From: Mesotaenium endlicherianum
Taxonomy: Eukaryota > Streptophyta > Zygnematophyceae > Zygnematales > Mesotaeniaceae
DNA length: 64,000 nt
Direction of reading: 5' to 3'
Assembly (NCBI GenBank): GCA_009602735.1
Contig: WELA01003638.1
Coordinates: forward strand, 3,258 to 67,257
In this document: positions 33,121 to 45,893 of the stretch, piece by piece
Layout: each line of letters begins with the position of its first letter
Position numbering within the stretch: the first letter of the stretch is position 1
Translations under genes and position numbers: made by a program
Notes under the pieces: model-generated
What the model saw: only the letters and a program-made list of their open reading frames with translations
Databases searched by the model: none
What the model was told of the DNA's origin: nothing

Positions 33121-33653
33121 TGGGAATACTTGCTCACAAGGAGCCGGAGATCCAGAGATCTAGTGGCTGGGAAGTTTCAGTAGGAGGAGTCCGACCCCAA
33201 GAGGTGAAACTCAGGCAGATAGGGCAGACAGGAGAGCTGCCAAGGAGGCAGCCAGAGGGCAGCGAGCATCTCCCTCTCGAAGAGGGCATGTGCCCTTATC
33301 CCATGTCATGCAACACCCTTCTGGCATGCCAATGTATGTTTGTGCCAGTTTGAGGGTAGCACAGTAGAGGGTTGTCTCCATCAACTTGCAAACTGTGCAA
33401 GAAGAAGCTGCCCAGTTGCTACGTTCTCCTCTTGGTTCACCTTGGTCTGAACCCCCAAGTTTCAGGTTCCCACCCGATAGGAGAAGAAGGTCCAGGTTCA
33501 GGTCTCGCTCCCCTGAGGATAGAGCCCCTGGTGCTTAGTTTGCTGTTGGAGTTGTTTGGAGTCAGTCTGCTCTTGTGTGCATATATTTTACTTTGTTGCA
33601 GTCATATGGATAACAGGTGTTGTCGAGTCGACGACAATTTAAGTTGGAAGGAT

Positions 33654-34387
33654 TGCAATGAATCAGTATATTGGATAGATTTAATATGTATTGAAATATA
33701 ATAATTAAATAGGTTCAGTCTGCTAAGCTTTAGTTAATATTAAGTCTGCAGGATTATAACACTTAGTTTAATGACTCAGCCGGGAGCAGCAGGCTGAAGT
33801 TAACTTAGGTAAGCTGGCTGACTTAGGTCAGGTTCTTGATACATTCTTTGACAGTCAGCTGACTGCCGTACTTGATAGCAACAAATTGCTTAGTTATGCA
33901 TCTACGTGTGGTGTGCTAGATGAATGGCCAGATGACACCCTTAAGGTCGATGGTGATTTGGGATGAGGGGAGATGGGTATGGATTTGATTAGCCGAGATC
34001 CTACCGACGAGGTTAACTCTTGGGTAGGCGGCGCCATCGCACTTGCCGTTGAACAATAAACTCATTCCATGTACATATGCTAGGTATTGACCTCAAGTTG
34101 GGCATTTGGAGACGAGGCCAACTCTCTTGTATAGCTTATTGAGAGATATTTGAATCTAAGGCGAGAAGCCATTGATGCGAACAGCCTTCTAACCTTGCTT
34201 ATGTATGAGTTTAGTGATTGCATGATTGATGCTGGTTTACTGGCATTTGACTTATGAGTATTGTATGCTGCTAGTGTATTGCCTTTCGTTGTTGAATCAG
34301 TTAGCAGAAAACACCATAAAGATTACTTGCTGATATAAAGATCTTTTATTAATTGTTAGTCGTCTATTGATAAGTATATTCATTTCA
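33654..34387 (+). repeat. 3' LTR of A3
   Basis: 734 bp, TGCAATGAATC ... CATTTCA, preceded by the conserved hairpin and the GGAAGGA polypurine tract. Confidence 0.88.
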
Positions 34388-36390
34388 GTGGCCCAATTCT
34401 GGCTTAGCGTAGCTGAGCAATTTCATTCTCATCAAGAGTTATCCAAAAGGTTTGAGGAAGCTTCCCAGTATTCCTTGGCACCAAACGTCCATGATCAGCT
34501 CGCTCGTCAGCCGCTGTAGCCGTTACCTTCTCAGGCATCAGCTCCTCGCCTTTGCAGACGGTCTTTTCTGCCACACCTCCGTCATAGTAAATATTTGGCC
34601 CGTTAAGCTTTGCAAACTGAGCTTTCAGCTCAGCAATCTCAGCACTCATAGCATCGTACTTCAGGTTACCCTTTCGATCACCAGAGTTATCTTTCCCCTT
34701 CTTTTTACCCTTGTCTGCCTCTTTCGTGGCAACGTTAGTCCAGGGTGGCTTCAGACTTGATTTCTTATACCAACACTTATCTTCTAAGTTGTAACATTTA
34801 TGCTTTTTGAGAGGATCTTTCCTCGGTATTCAAGGAATATTTAAGTGAAGTGGAAAGAAAATCTATATACTTGTGCAAATTGACAAATCCTCGAGAAAGC
34901 GAAAATGAAAGCTAACGTAGAATGTGTGCTTGTGAGAGTTGCACTCACAATGACTCTGCAAGTATTTATACCTGCACGACGTGAGGCACTGGAGTGCTTC
35001 AAGTCACCACCTAGGGCACTGGTTCATGTCAACAAAACAGGCAAAGGGGTACAACCCATTTCGGCTGAATGCTGGAAACACCCCGTTTGGCCGTTTGGAG
35101 ACTTTTTGACGTTTTCCAAAAAACCGTTTCGCGCCAAACGGGCGTTTTCGTGTTCTCGCGACTGTTTGAAAAGTCGCGACTCTTCGCGGAGTCGCGTACA
35201 CATGCTTTTTGTCATGAACCGGTAATTATAAAAACTACTTCGCCAATTGGTTAGGTGTGAACGTTTCAAATGACAGGTCGCGGGTTCGAATACGCTCGAA
35301 TGCAAAGTCGCTTTGCATATTATGTGTCGTTTGACTTTTACGACTGTTTGTTTGTATTAACGACTGGTCGTAAATCCGAAATCCGTGACTGTGCATTATC
35401 CGAAATAATGACAATCAAAGTAACTTAATCAAACAGTGATTAATTAAGTTATCATCTCATAATTAATCAAAGTAACTTTATGAATAATTATGTCATACTT
35501 TTGCAAAGTAGTCGAGTTACGTTACGACGCTTTTTGCAATAATATCTCGGTCGTTTTGCCAATCGACCGGGAATTAATCGGCACACGCGTGTGGCGAATA
35601 ATTCAATGTGATGCAATCATTTATCAAATAATGTATGATAAATAGTATAACTTATTTTAGGTAATTGGGAAAACGTCCCAAATACGCCTAAAAAGCTCGA
35701 ATCGTTACATAAGTGTCCCTTTTTGCTGCAATGTGTGCATGTCTGTGCTTTGCTAGCAGATAGTTGCTTAGCATCTGGGTACAGACAATCTCTCTTTTGA
35801 TGTCCACAATTTCAACGGCCCTCTGCTGTTTTAGCAGTGTTGGCGTGCTTGGCAAATTTATGGAAAGACCCGATCTTCTTCTTAAACTGAAAAGAGCTGT
35901 TGGCCTTAGGCGGAAAGGGTTCCTCCCTCCTTTCAGGAGCCATAAGCGTCCTGGAAGCCTCTTCATACCAAAATTTACCTTCTTCGACATTACGTGCTAT
36001 TTCAGCAGCCTCGTCGATGTCCCCATCAGTTTTGCGCTTTGCAGACAGCTGTGGCCCAACCTTGCGATCTGTTTCCTTACCCAGACACAACAGAAAATTG
36101 TCAGCCACTAATCTGGACTCGTAGTTCCCGCCTTCTTGGCAAGATCCACCAATCTGGACTCAACCTCCGTCACTGTTTCGTTCTTCTGACGAACAAAATG
36201 CACATAACGGTGTACCTTAAGATTGCGATCCTCCGGAAATTGCACTTCAAGCAACTGACGCAAGTTATGCTCATAATCCAACTGGTCATCCCCAGCCTCC
36301 ATATTCCTACGGAAACTGGCCAGAGCTTGCGCATGGCTAGTTTCAGTTGTGACACTGTCGCTTTGCAGACCACTGAAGGGTGTTGCTCTA
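34388..36390 (-). mobile_element. Element E, gag C-terminal part (broken), minus strand, interrupted by D2
   Basis: Minus-strand coding remnants of a gag unlike that of the A family. They include RQLLEVQFPEDRNLKVHRYV and EEASRTLMAPERREEPF, a partial cysteine/histidine cluster, and a clear CX2CX4HX4C knuckle (CTHCSKKGHLEDKC) near the D2 site. A coiled-coil tail follows (MSAEIAELKAQFAKLN). A4 lies between this part and the N-terminal part at 46610-47146. Fossil of a separate LTR family; polymerase domains are not in the window, so copia versus gypsy is undecided. Confidence 0.7.
34790..35709 (+). mobile_element. D2: solo-LTR-like unit with tRNA-like box
   Basis: 920 bp, TGTAAC...GTTACA, with a perfect 5-bp TSD TAAGT (34785-34789, 35710-35714), inserted in element E. 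Strongly similar to D1, including the D-arm-like and B-box-like stretch (GGTTCGAATAC, 35283-35293). Non-coding. Confidence 0.8.
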
Positions 36391-36440
36391 TGTAATGAAT
36401 CAGTACATTGGATAGATATGATACTCATTTAGACATAATA

Positions 36441-37498
36441 TGAAAGGGGCAGAGTGCCCTAGTGGAAGCGTAGTGACTCATGAGGAACAAAGCTAGTTGC
36501 AATCATACTCAAGAGTGCAGCGACATATTGCTAAGAAAGCTTAGGAAAATTACTTGACATTTTGAGTGGCAAGAAACTGGACGACGGGAGGGTGGTGGCT
36601 CAGCTGGACGGGGCGGAGGTGGTCGTAGACCTGGACAGGCTGGCCAGCTGCTTCGCGCAGCCGGTCGCAGGGAGGACGCGCGCGGTGTTCGAGGAGCACG
36701 AATGGAGCGACGACGAGGGGGAGGGGGAGGAGGAGGAGGAGGAGGAGGAGGAGGAGGTGTGTGGCCTCGTCAACGAGCTGCTCGAGGATGCAAGGGGCCG
36801 CACGGGGGAGGGAGCTGGTGGCAGCGACTTCTGCAGCGAGGCCCGCTTGAAAGAGTTGATGACGGACGAGGCCAGCTCGCAGCCCGGTAAGTGGCAGGAA
36901 ATGATGTAGAATGAAAGGCCTTGTTATTACAAACCCGTAGAAATTTACAGAAGTGAAAACTGATGAGAAACAAAGAAGTTATGCCTATTTATAATTTTTT
37001 GCCTAAGTGCTCCTCCCTAGGAAGAAGCTACGGATTTTCCTAAGTGTTCGTCAAATCGTCCCTTCCAGAATATTCGTGAGTAAGCCAGATTAGTCTAATC
37101 TGACGTGTCGGGCCGAATTGACGTCCGCATACATGCATCGACATTACTAGAATATTCTATCTTAGACGCGCTAGGCTAAACCGAAACTTCTAGGTAAATC
37201 AACCTAGTCGGCACTATGCGTCAGCCGAACTTACGTGAAGATTCGAGTTCACACTAACGGGCCAGATCGCTTGACGCTGTCGGTCAATCCGACGGTCGCG
37301 CTCACCGCGTATTAAGGACAGTCGTCAACCGACCTCAAAAGTAATTAAACTTCAAAAATCCGTAACTCTCTCAATACTTGACTAAATTTGATGAACTTTA
37401 TATCAAAATGACTATAAAAATGCACTCTATACCACTATACAATCAAAACTTACTTTCATGAAATTCAAAAATGCACTTTATAAACCTATGACCTTACA
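36441..37498 (-). mobile_element. Unit G: B-like solo LTR containing a GC-rich host-like exon
   Basis: 1,058 bp with TGAAAGGGG ... ACCTTACA ends like an inverted B LTR and a perfect TSD TAATA (36436-36440, 37499-37503). The right half resembles B LTR sequence (ACTCTCTCAATACTTG, TGCACTCTATA) at a distance. The segment 36567-36886 is sharply GC-rich and reads as coding on the plus strand, unlike everything around it. This suggests that a host gene piece was captured by an LTR element. Confidence 0.65.
36567..36886 (+). pseudogene. Captured host-like exon fragment, product unknown
   Basis: About 106 codons open between an acceptor-like TTTTGAG and a good donor CCG/GTAAGT. The predicted peptide contains KKLDDGRVVAQLDGAEVVVD, a long glutamate run (about ten Glu) and CGLVNELLEDARGR. 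GC content and codon use resemble the host exons at 53-55 kb, not the retroelements. No start codon, and it runs into TE sequence on both sides, so it is a gene fragment. I do not recognise the source gene. Confidence 0.5.
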
Positions 37499-38198
37499 TA
37501 ATAGTTAAAGAAGTTAATCCTGGTCAACTTTAGTTGATATTAAGTCTGCTAAAGTTTTTAATATTTGTTAAGTGACTCAACCGAGAGTAGCAGGCTGGAG
37601 TTTATTGGATCAACTTGTTGACTTGTGTCAGCTTGCTGACACATTCTTTGACAGCCAGCTGGCTGCCGTACTCGGCAGCAGCAAACTGCCTAGCTATGCA
37701 TCTAAGTGTGATGTGCTAGATGAGTGGCCAGATGACACCCGTAAGGTGATTGGCAATTCGGGATGATGGGAGATGGCTGTAGATTTGGTTAGCCGAGGTC
37801 CTACCAACGTGATTAACTCTCGGGTAGGGGGTGCCATCGCACTTGCCGTTGAACAATAAACTCATTCCATGTACATATGCTAGGTATTGCTCTCGAATTC
37901 GGCTTTCGAAAACGTGGCTTACTAAGAGAGATCTGAATCCAAGGCGAGAAGCCATTGATTCGCACTATCTTCTAGCCTTGCTTACGTATGAGTTTACTGA
38001 CTGCATTATTGATGCTCGTATGCTTGCATTTGACTTGGGAGTATTGTCCACCGCTAGTACGTCTGTCTTTTGTTGTTTAATCAGTTAACAGAAAATACCA
38101 TGAAGATTACTCGCTGATATAAAGATCATTATGAATTGTTTATCGCCTATTGGTAAGTCATTTCAGTGGTATCGGAGCAGTTATCACAATAGTCGTGT

Positions 38199-39606
38199 AT
38201 GGTAAGGACTAGGTCTAAAACTACCACTCTCGAGAAATGGAGGGTGAGGACAATGATAACATTGTAGAAGGGCAGGACAAAAGTCGCGTCTTTGGACCCC
38301 GTACCTATTTGGAAATGCTGCATGATGCAGGAGCTAGAGAAGCTGCTGAGCAAGCAACAGCTCTTGCTGCAGTAGCGACCCAGTTGGCTAAGGACGAGCG
38401 TTTAGCCAAAGAGGTAGAGGAGGCAGTAAACAGGAGGGCCCCTGATGAAAGGACGGTGGAAGCGCAGATGGCACAGAGGGCCAATTTTTGAAACCAACCT
38501 CCTGCTGTGCCTAATGTCATATCTCTTCCTCAAATCCGCAGACCACATAGTCGGAGCTGCAGCAATCGAGATTGCCGAAGTTGCTACTAATCGAGCAAAT
38601 GTTGCTGCTGCTGCGTTTGCTGGGCTACCACCTCAAAATGTAGATCTGGGAGCCTTATTTGTTCAGATGCAATCGCAAATGGCGAGCATGCATCAGTCCC
38701 AACAGGAGGATAAAAGGATCATGATGGCATTGCTGCGTGACAGAGACCAACTGGGTTCTCAAACCACTGGTGGTGGTGGCAGAGGGCCTAGTAAGCCGAA
38801 ACCAAAATCTCCCCAAGACTATGATCTTGAGGGAAACAAAAAGTATTATTTGATCAAGTTTCTCGCTGATGTTGAGCAGTGGCTGGAGAACTACCCAGAA
38901 CTGCAGCATTACGAGAAGGTCAGGCACACCGGTGCTCTATTGAAAGGCAGTGCAGCAGGCTGTTGATTGTGTTCAAAAGAAGAGCGTACGGCTCAACAAC
39001 TCGGTGACCCTACTTGGGTCGAGTTTGTTGAGAAGCTGCATGAGAAGTTTGATGTCATCAATCAGCAGGAGAAAGCTATCTATGCAATGATCTCCTTGAC
39101 ACTGAAGCAGACCACTTCAGTTGCTGAATTTGCTCAAAAGTTCCAAGAGAACATGATGAAGCAGCCTAAGTTGCCAGAGCGGTATAGGATAGCATACTTC
39201 AGGTATGGCTTGAAATCCGAAGTCTCAGGTCATTTTGCTGAAAAGAAGTATGAGAAGCTGCTGACTTGATGGAGGACGCTGATGCCTATGATCAGCAGCA
39301 GTTCAATCACAAGCGCCAGAGAAATGCTTTGGTGTCTAAGATTGTCAAAAAGCCACATAATTCCTACAATGCAATCGAACAAGACCAGGCTGAGGACGAT
39401 CAGGGTGATGAGTATGAGTATGAGTATAATGCTATCCAATCTAGAGGGAGAGGTGGTTACTCTCGAGGTGATTATGGAAGAGGTGGTGGTAGGACTAAGC
39501 CGAGACCAGCCTCAACAGAATCTGTTTGCTACCATTGCCAGCAGTTGGGTCACTACAGAGAGCAGTGTCCAATCAAGCACCTTCCAAAGGTCAAGAGAAA
39601 GGACTA
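38199..39606 (+). pseudogene. gag of A4 (broken)
   Basis: Homologous to A1 gag through the Ala-rich N-terminus, [30 protein letters not shown], the RG-rich stretch and a CX2CX4HX4C knuckle (CYHCQQLGHYREQC). The TTTAAAA heptamer and hairpin follow at about 39610-39650. Fossil. Confidence 0.84.
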
Positions 39607-39649
39607 ACCTTTAAAAGACAGCAACAGTCAGTAATCCAGTCTACTGACT

Positions 39650-42600
39650 GTGAGGATGCTAGAGATAGTGAGTCGTCACTAGCTGTTCTTGTAACAGGTT
39701 TTATGGGTCCTGCTGAAATGGATTTACTATGCATGCCTGACAAATAGATCAAGGAGACCATCAGCAATATACATCTTCAAAAAGTGCAAACTCCTGATGG
39801 TCTTGTTCCACCTGATGTCCAAAATTTATTTGGTAAGTCAAGAGAACAATGCGAAAGACAGGAAAAGTCAGTCCCCCCTATCCTACTGCATTGTATGATT
39901 GCAGGTAGAAAGTGAGGGCATTTGTTGACGGAGGGGTGTCACATACTTTTATCCATAAGGACTTAGTCAAGCGGCTAAGGTTGCCTACTGTCACCCAAGG
40001 GAATATAAAAATATTTTTTGAAGATGCCTCAAGTATCCTGGGAGGAGTTATAACCAAGCCTATTGAGGTCCAGTTAGGTCCTAGCATTGCAATTCTAACT
40101 GAAACGTTTACATTTGAGGTACTCAACACTGGCTTTTATGATCTCGTGCTATGCAGGTCCTGGCTTAACAAACATCAAGCTAAAGTGTGTTGGAGGAGAG
40201 GGAGAGTTAAAGTGAGAGGAGCCATTGATGGGCAGCTAACTTGGCACCCACCAATGCTCTTCCACTTGTCCTGTATGGGTGGCAAATGAAGGAAAAGAAG
40301 AGACTTCCAGGAGGATGCAAATTGCTGAATGCGATGGAGTTCATCGAAAGCTGGAACCAGAAAGAAGATAGAATATTTTGTCTGTTGCTAAAAGAGGTAC
40401 CACGTCAACCTGAAGAAGTGGTTGAGAAAAAGGTGAGTCCTTCGGAGCACCCTTTTGCTGCAAAAACTCTTGCTCAATGTACTGATGTGTTTAACATGCC
40501 TCAAGGACTGCCCTCTAAGAGGGAAGTAAATCATACGATTGATTCATTACCTGGGAGTCAGCCACCTTGGCAACTCACCCATGGCTTGTCTTATGTGGAG
40601 AGCGAAGAATTGAAAACACAGATTACAAATTTGGAGGAAAATGGCTATATTTTCCCCAGTAAATCACCTTATGGCGCACTCATCCTATTTCTTAAGATGG
40701 AGAATGGCAGCATGCAAATGTGTGTGGATTACAGAGCTCTTAACAGTAAGGAACAAGTATGCTTTACCCAGAATCGAGGACTTCCTTGATACCCTGTTTG
40801 GTGCTAAAGTATTCAGGAAGATAGATTTTAATGGTGGGTATCATCAAATCAGAATTGCTGAGGGGGATAAACACAAAGCTGCTTTTTGCACACGTTATTG
40901 ACACTATGAATTTAATGTGATGTCATTTGGACGAACTAATGCCCCTACAATCATGGGTGCTATGAATGACATTTTCAGGCATTACTAAGATAAGTTTGTA
41001 CAAGTCTTCTTGGATAATATTTTAATTTTCTCTAAAAATGAAGCTCAACATGCTGAGCACTTAAAGAGAGTCATGCAAACTCTGAGAAGGAATCATTTAT
41101 GTCCTAAAATGGGCAAGTGTGATTTCTCTAAGGAAAGTATTGAATTCCTGGGCCATGTTGTCCGTAAAGAAGGCATCAGTGTGGATCCTAAGAAAGTCAA
41201 GACCATAAGGAACTGGCCAGTACCACAGTCTCTCTCGGAAGTTGAATCCTTCCTTGGATTGGCTAACTATTACAGGAGGTTCATTGAAAGTTGTTCAACA
41301 AAGGCCAGTAAACTGACTGACCTTACTAAGGACATAAGGTATATGTGGAGGAAAAGAGCAGCAAGCTAGATCCTTAAAGATGCTCTTTGTTCTGCCCCAG
41401 TCTTATCTGTGTACAACCCCAGCAAACCTGTGCAGGTGGTAACTACTGCTTTTGACTTTGCCATGGGTGCTATTTTGTTGCAGCCTGCTAACAAAACCAC
41501 TAAGGATGATAAAGCAGGAGTGGCACCCGGTGCTGTATGATTCTATGAAATTCTACCCAGCTGAAATAGACTATTATGTGCATGATAAAGAGCTACTTGC
41601 TATCATTCATATGCTCAAATAGTGGAGATCATACTTACATGGTAAGGCTTTTAAGGTGATTACAGATCATCTAGCTCTGACTCACATTCAGAAGAAGTCC
41701 AAGCCGTGGAGGAGGGAGAACCGTTGGAGCCAGATGCTGGAGCAGTTTCAAGTCCAGATTGACTACAAACCAGGGAAGTTGAATCCTGCTGATGCACTCT
41801 CTAGAAGACCTGACCTGCAAGAAAGGAACTTTAGTCAGCATGCTGTAGATAAAGTCCTTAATGCACTCACTTCACTATAGGTGAAAAAGTCCTTCCTTGA
41901 ACAACTTAGGAAAGCCCACCTTTCTGACCCAACATTTGAGCCCAGCCCCACTGATGGTGTGTGTCCTGCTACTGCACTCGGGCATAGGCTAAAGGGAGGG
42001 GTCTGGGTAATTGAAACCACTTCAGGCAGGCTGAAGCTGGTCATTCCTGATAACTTGGAAGTAAGGTCACTCTTACTGAGTCAAGCACATGACAGTTTAC
42101 TGGGTGGACATTTGGGGCAAGCCAAAATTGTTGGCAAACTAGCAAAACATTATCATTGAGATGGATTGCCTCGGGAGGTCTTGAAATATGCTAAATCTTC
42201 TGATCAGTGTCAGAAAAGTAAGTCTAGGCACACACCACTCGGGGGGCTTTTACAACCACTACCCATCCCAACTGGACGCTGGGAAACAATATCCATGGAC
42301 TGGGTGGTAACACTACCAAGAACTGCCAATGGGCATGACTCGATACTGGTAGTAGTGGGTAAATTGACAAAAATGGTCATTTTCATCCCCACAACTGTCA
42401 AAGTAACTGCGAGACAATTCTACAACCATGTAGTATGCCAACATGAGCTACCCTCTAATATTATCTCAGACAGAGACTCAAAATCTACCTCTAAGTTCTG
42501 GAGAGCTTTAATGGGGTTATTGGGAGTCAAACAGCTGCTCAGCACAGCAAACCACCCTCAAATTGATGGGCAGATTGAAAGAACTAACCAAGTTTTGCAA

Positions 42601-44110
42601 GAGGTGCTGAGAGCATATATTATCCAAAAACAAGATAATTGGGATAACCTGTTGCCTCAAATTCAATTTGCGATCAATTGTGCGGTGCATACGTCAACGG
42701 GAAAGACTCCTTTTGAACTCAGTCAGGATAGAGTCCCTAGGTCTCCTTTAGATGTGCTAGGGGAGTCCTTAACTCACCCTGAGGGGATTGACAACCCGGT
42801 GTCTCTCCAGTTAACTCAGGAGTTTGATGACACCCTGTCAGATGTCCAACAGAACCTGCATAAAGCCAAAGAAAATCAACAAAAATATGCTAATCAACAC
42901 CGTCGAGAGCTGACATTTTCAAAGGGGGATTTGATCAAACTGCATTCTCAACACCTGTATTTGCCTGGTGTGGTTAAGAAAAAACTTGGTCCGGTCTGGG
43001 TCGGTCCATATTCGGTGGTGCGCCGTGTCGGTCACTGAAAGGGGAGAGGGTGCGGGGAGTGCGCCCATACACACTCACGCACCCTCACCCGCGAGTGGAA
43101 GCGTGCACGAGGACCTTTCCTAGTTGCATACACAAGGTGGAGTAGCCTGGTGGTATGCCACCCTTGCAAGAGTTAAGAGGGCTACATGAGAGAGGAGTAG
43201 AAAAGAACTCACTTTATTAAGAAAAGTCGTGTACAAGATAAGAAGGTTCGACTAGACTAACTAGGCTAGACCGCCTCTACTTCTTTGTGCAATCTATTTA
43301 TACTTCAACTCTAAGTGTCCTCACTAGCAAAGTACCTCCAGAACCTTCTACCATGGCTCCTTCCATGTAGGTGACCTTGCCTAGTTCGACAAGCTAGCAC
43401 ACTCACACGCACACAATCACACTCAAGAATATTCTACTACACAATCCACTAACTCCTCACGGAGTTTCTAGAATTTCCACGATCACTTTGGAACTCTACG
43501 TAATCGTGCGTAGTTTCTGGAATCCTCATGATTCAATGTCCCACTTCTTGGACTCCAACCGAAACTTCTTGGACTCCAAACTCCTTTTTGTCCCTCAACC
43601 TGTCCTCGTCACTTAATTGAATCAGTGACGATAAAAACTCACTAAAACTTCCAAAATTCAAAACTTTCTCAATACTTGTCCAAATGACTTGAAGTTTTTC
43701 TAAAGTTACACTCTATGCATATAAAATGGTAGAAAGATACAAACTACACTTTGATAACCTTACAGTCAGAATGCTTACAAATTGAACATGTCAGCGGAAT
43801 ACAAGGGTCACCCAGTCTTTAATGTCTCTAACCTGGAACCATACATCAAGGGTGACACACTGTTCACAGGTCGGTTACCTGTCCAACCGGGACCGGTCCT
43901 CGCTGTCAGGAATGGTGACCCTGAGGAATATGAGGTTGAGGAGATTTTAGAAGCTCGGCCTGTCCGTCGATCATCTAAATATGTCATAAAATACCTGGCC
44001 AGATGGAAGGGTTACGATGCCTCTGGGGATACTTGGGAATTTAAAGACTATTTGACCAATGCCAAAGGGGCGTTAAAACGGTTTCACCTTTGGGCGACTG
44101 GGGCACCTCC
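39650..44110 (+). pseudogene. pol of A4 (broken), split by a B solo LTR
   Basis: Protease-, RT-, RNase H-, integrase- (NHPQIDGQIERTNQ) and chromodomain- ([16 protein letters not shown]) like segments in A1 order, with the B LTR (43036-43764) between the GPY/F-like module and the chromodomain. Fossil with about ten breaks. Confidence 0.86.
43036..43764 (-). mobile_element. Solo LTR of family B, inverted, in A4 pol
   Basis: 729 bp, TGAAAGGGGAGAGG ... GATAACCTTACA, with a near-perfect TSD (GTCAC 43031-43035, GTCAG 43765-43769). A1 shows the uninterrupted target near 9289. This copy defines the exact ends of the B LTR. Confidence 0.9.
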
Positions 44111-44480
44111 CTTATTGTCCTTTCACTTGACACGGGAAGGTGACAGAAATGTGCCAATAAATGACAGTTAGTGTGCGAGAAAGGGACAGTTATTGAAAGT
44201 AAAGTGTCAGCATAGTGACAGATGGGACAGCCAGGCCCACATTAAGCAAATTTGGCGAAATGAAAAAGGGACTCGCACATCAACACATCCCTTAACTCAC
44301 CCTGCACACATGTTCATTCGTATATTTTTCATCGCATTGCAGCTATGTTAACTCCTCGTAACCACCCTGTAAGGTAAACGGGAACAAACCTACCATAATA
44401 ATTCATGTTTGCTTCTCTTCCTGCAACTCCTGTGCCAAAGATTGAGATCCTAATAACTTGTGCCCTGGTTACATGTGCAG

Positions 44481-45640
44481 GATGGCTCCCACCACACAAA
44501 AGAAGGACGGAAAGCGCAAGGCAAAAGAAGCCAGGAGGACAATGGAGCAATACCAGAAAGAGCTGGCGGCAACGTCCCTCACCAAGAGAGAACAAGAAAG
44601 GGTCCGCAGACAACAAGAGGCGGCAGAGGAAGCACAGAGGAAGAAGGAGCAGGAGGCGGAAAACCTCAGGAAAGCGAAGGAGGAGGGACAAAAGACACAA
44701 CAAGAAGAAGCAGTGGTAGCAAGGGAGGAGAGAAGAAAGAAGGCTGAAGCTGAGAAGCAGAAGAGCCTGGCCACTTACTGTGGTGGGTGGCCAAACCTTC
44801 GATAACCTGAAGAAGGCATTACTGGCTGCCTAGGAGATCAACAAGGTGGAACGGAAAACAATGTTACAGAGACAAGGAGCTGAAGCCCTGGATAGGTACA
44901 TTGAGACACACACTGGTGTGGTCCTCTACAAAGATTATGCCAAAATGGTGCAGTATACAGCAAAGCAGGCACGGTTTCTTGCGAATGACTCGGAAGATAA
45001 GCCGGTACCAGTGCCTGGCATAGTGGGGAATCAAAAACTCATCATAATGGTCAGCATGCAACCCGATAACTTTAAAGATGCAGTATTCTACCTAACACTA
45101 CTGCCAGCCTACAATTGAGTTTGAGAGGAGGAGCTGGAGCTGGGATGAGGAAGAAGAACAAGGCGGAGAAGAAGCATCAAGAACTGGTACTCAGGAGACC
45201 CAGGGGCAGGCAGAAGCAGGGACTCCTAGGGCGCCAAGATCAGGTGTATGAAATGTGATTCCTGTCATGGAGGCAACAAGATCCTGCAGTCGTTCTCCCA
45301 GCCCAATTGCCCAAGCAGGGAAAGAAGTTGATTTGGCAGCAGAGAAAAGCAGAAATCCCCAAAAGACAGGGGCACCAGAATAACAACACGCGGAGTAGCC
45401 AAAGGTATGCTGGCTACCCCCTTCAGTCAGGGACATGTGCCTCTTGCCAATGTATTTCAGCATCCTACCAGAATGCCTGTTTATGTGGGCATCAACACCC
45501 AGGTGGTTGAAGAGCAGGCTACAATCCTTCGTTCTCCTTGAGGTCCAACTTTAGAACAAACAGGGTTCTTTAGAAGGCTAGCTGACAGACTTAGAGGGCT
45601 GTCCAGGTCTAGGTCCTAATCTCAGACCCATGATCTTGGA
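44481..45640 (+). pseudogene. Third ORF of A4 (broken)
   Basis: The ATG at 44481 follows ATGTGCAGG, the same acceptor-like context as in A1. N-terminal coiled coil nearly identical to A1 (QEAAEEAQRKKEQEAENLRK), then VPGIVGNQKLI-type motifs and the C-terminal YVGINTQVVEEQAT-like segment. Shortened and broken fossil. Confidence 0.78.
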
Positions 45641-45893
45641 GCCCCAGGAACAATCCACAAAACATCATAACTATCCTCCAGTCAAGCCTTGCTGGAGGTC
45701 TCTCTGTTTGCACCCCACAACGGAAGTGGACTGAGGGTGGAGGTGACAATTCACTGTCAGTAGTGATCCCCACAGCTAGGCAACAGTGTTGAAGCAAGAG
45801 GCAGGCAATGGGGAGTTAGTTTTGTTTGTTCCTTGACCAGATAATTCTACAGTTTAATGTTGTCGAGGCAACAACAATTTAGGTTGGAGGAAT

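Larger units (their letters stand above)
22421..34387 (+). mobile_element. A3: broken Ty3/gypsy chromovirus with three secondary insertions
   Basis: LTRs 22421-23092 and 33654-34387, Met-type primer site at 23094, gag, pol, third ORF and polypurine tract in the same order as A1. It carries many breaks (well over ten). Insertions: a TRIM between pol and the third ORF (28372-28846), a hAT-like DNA transposon inside the third ORF (30238-32013), and a further insert of about 1 kb (about 32115-33120). The two outer flanks (AAAAT, GTGGC) do not match, so recombination or deletion has affected at least one end. Confidence 0.88.
36391..38165 (+). repeat. 5' LTR of A4, split by unit G
   Basis: Starts TGTAATGAATCAG and ends CATTTCA just before TGGTATCGGAGCAG. 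About 1.06 kb of foreign sequence (36441-37498) lies within its U3 part. Confidence 0.82.
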
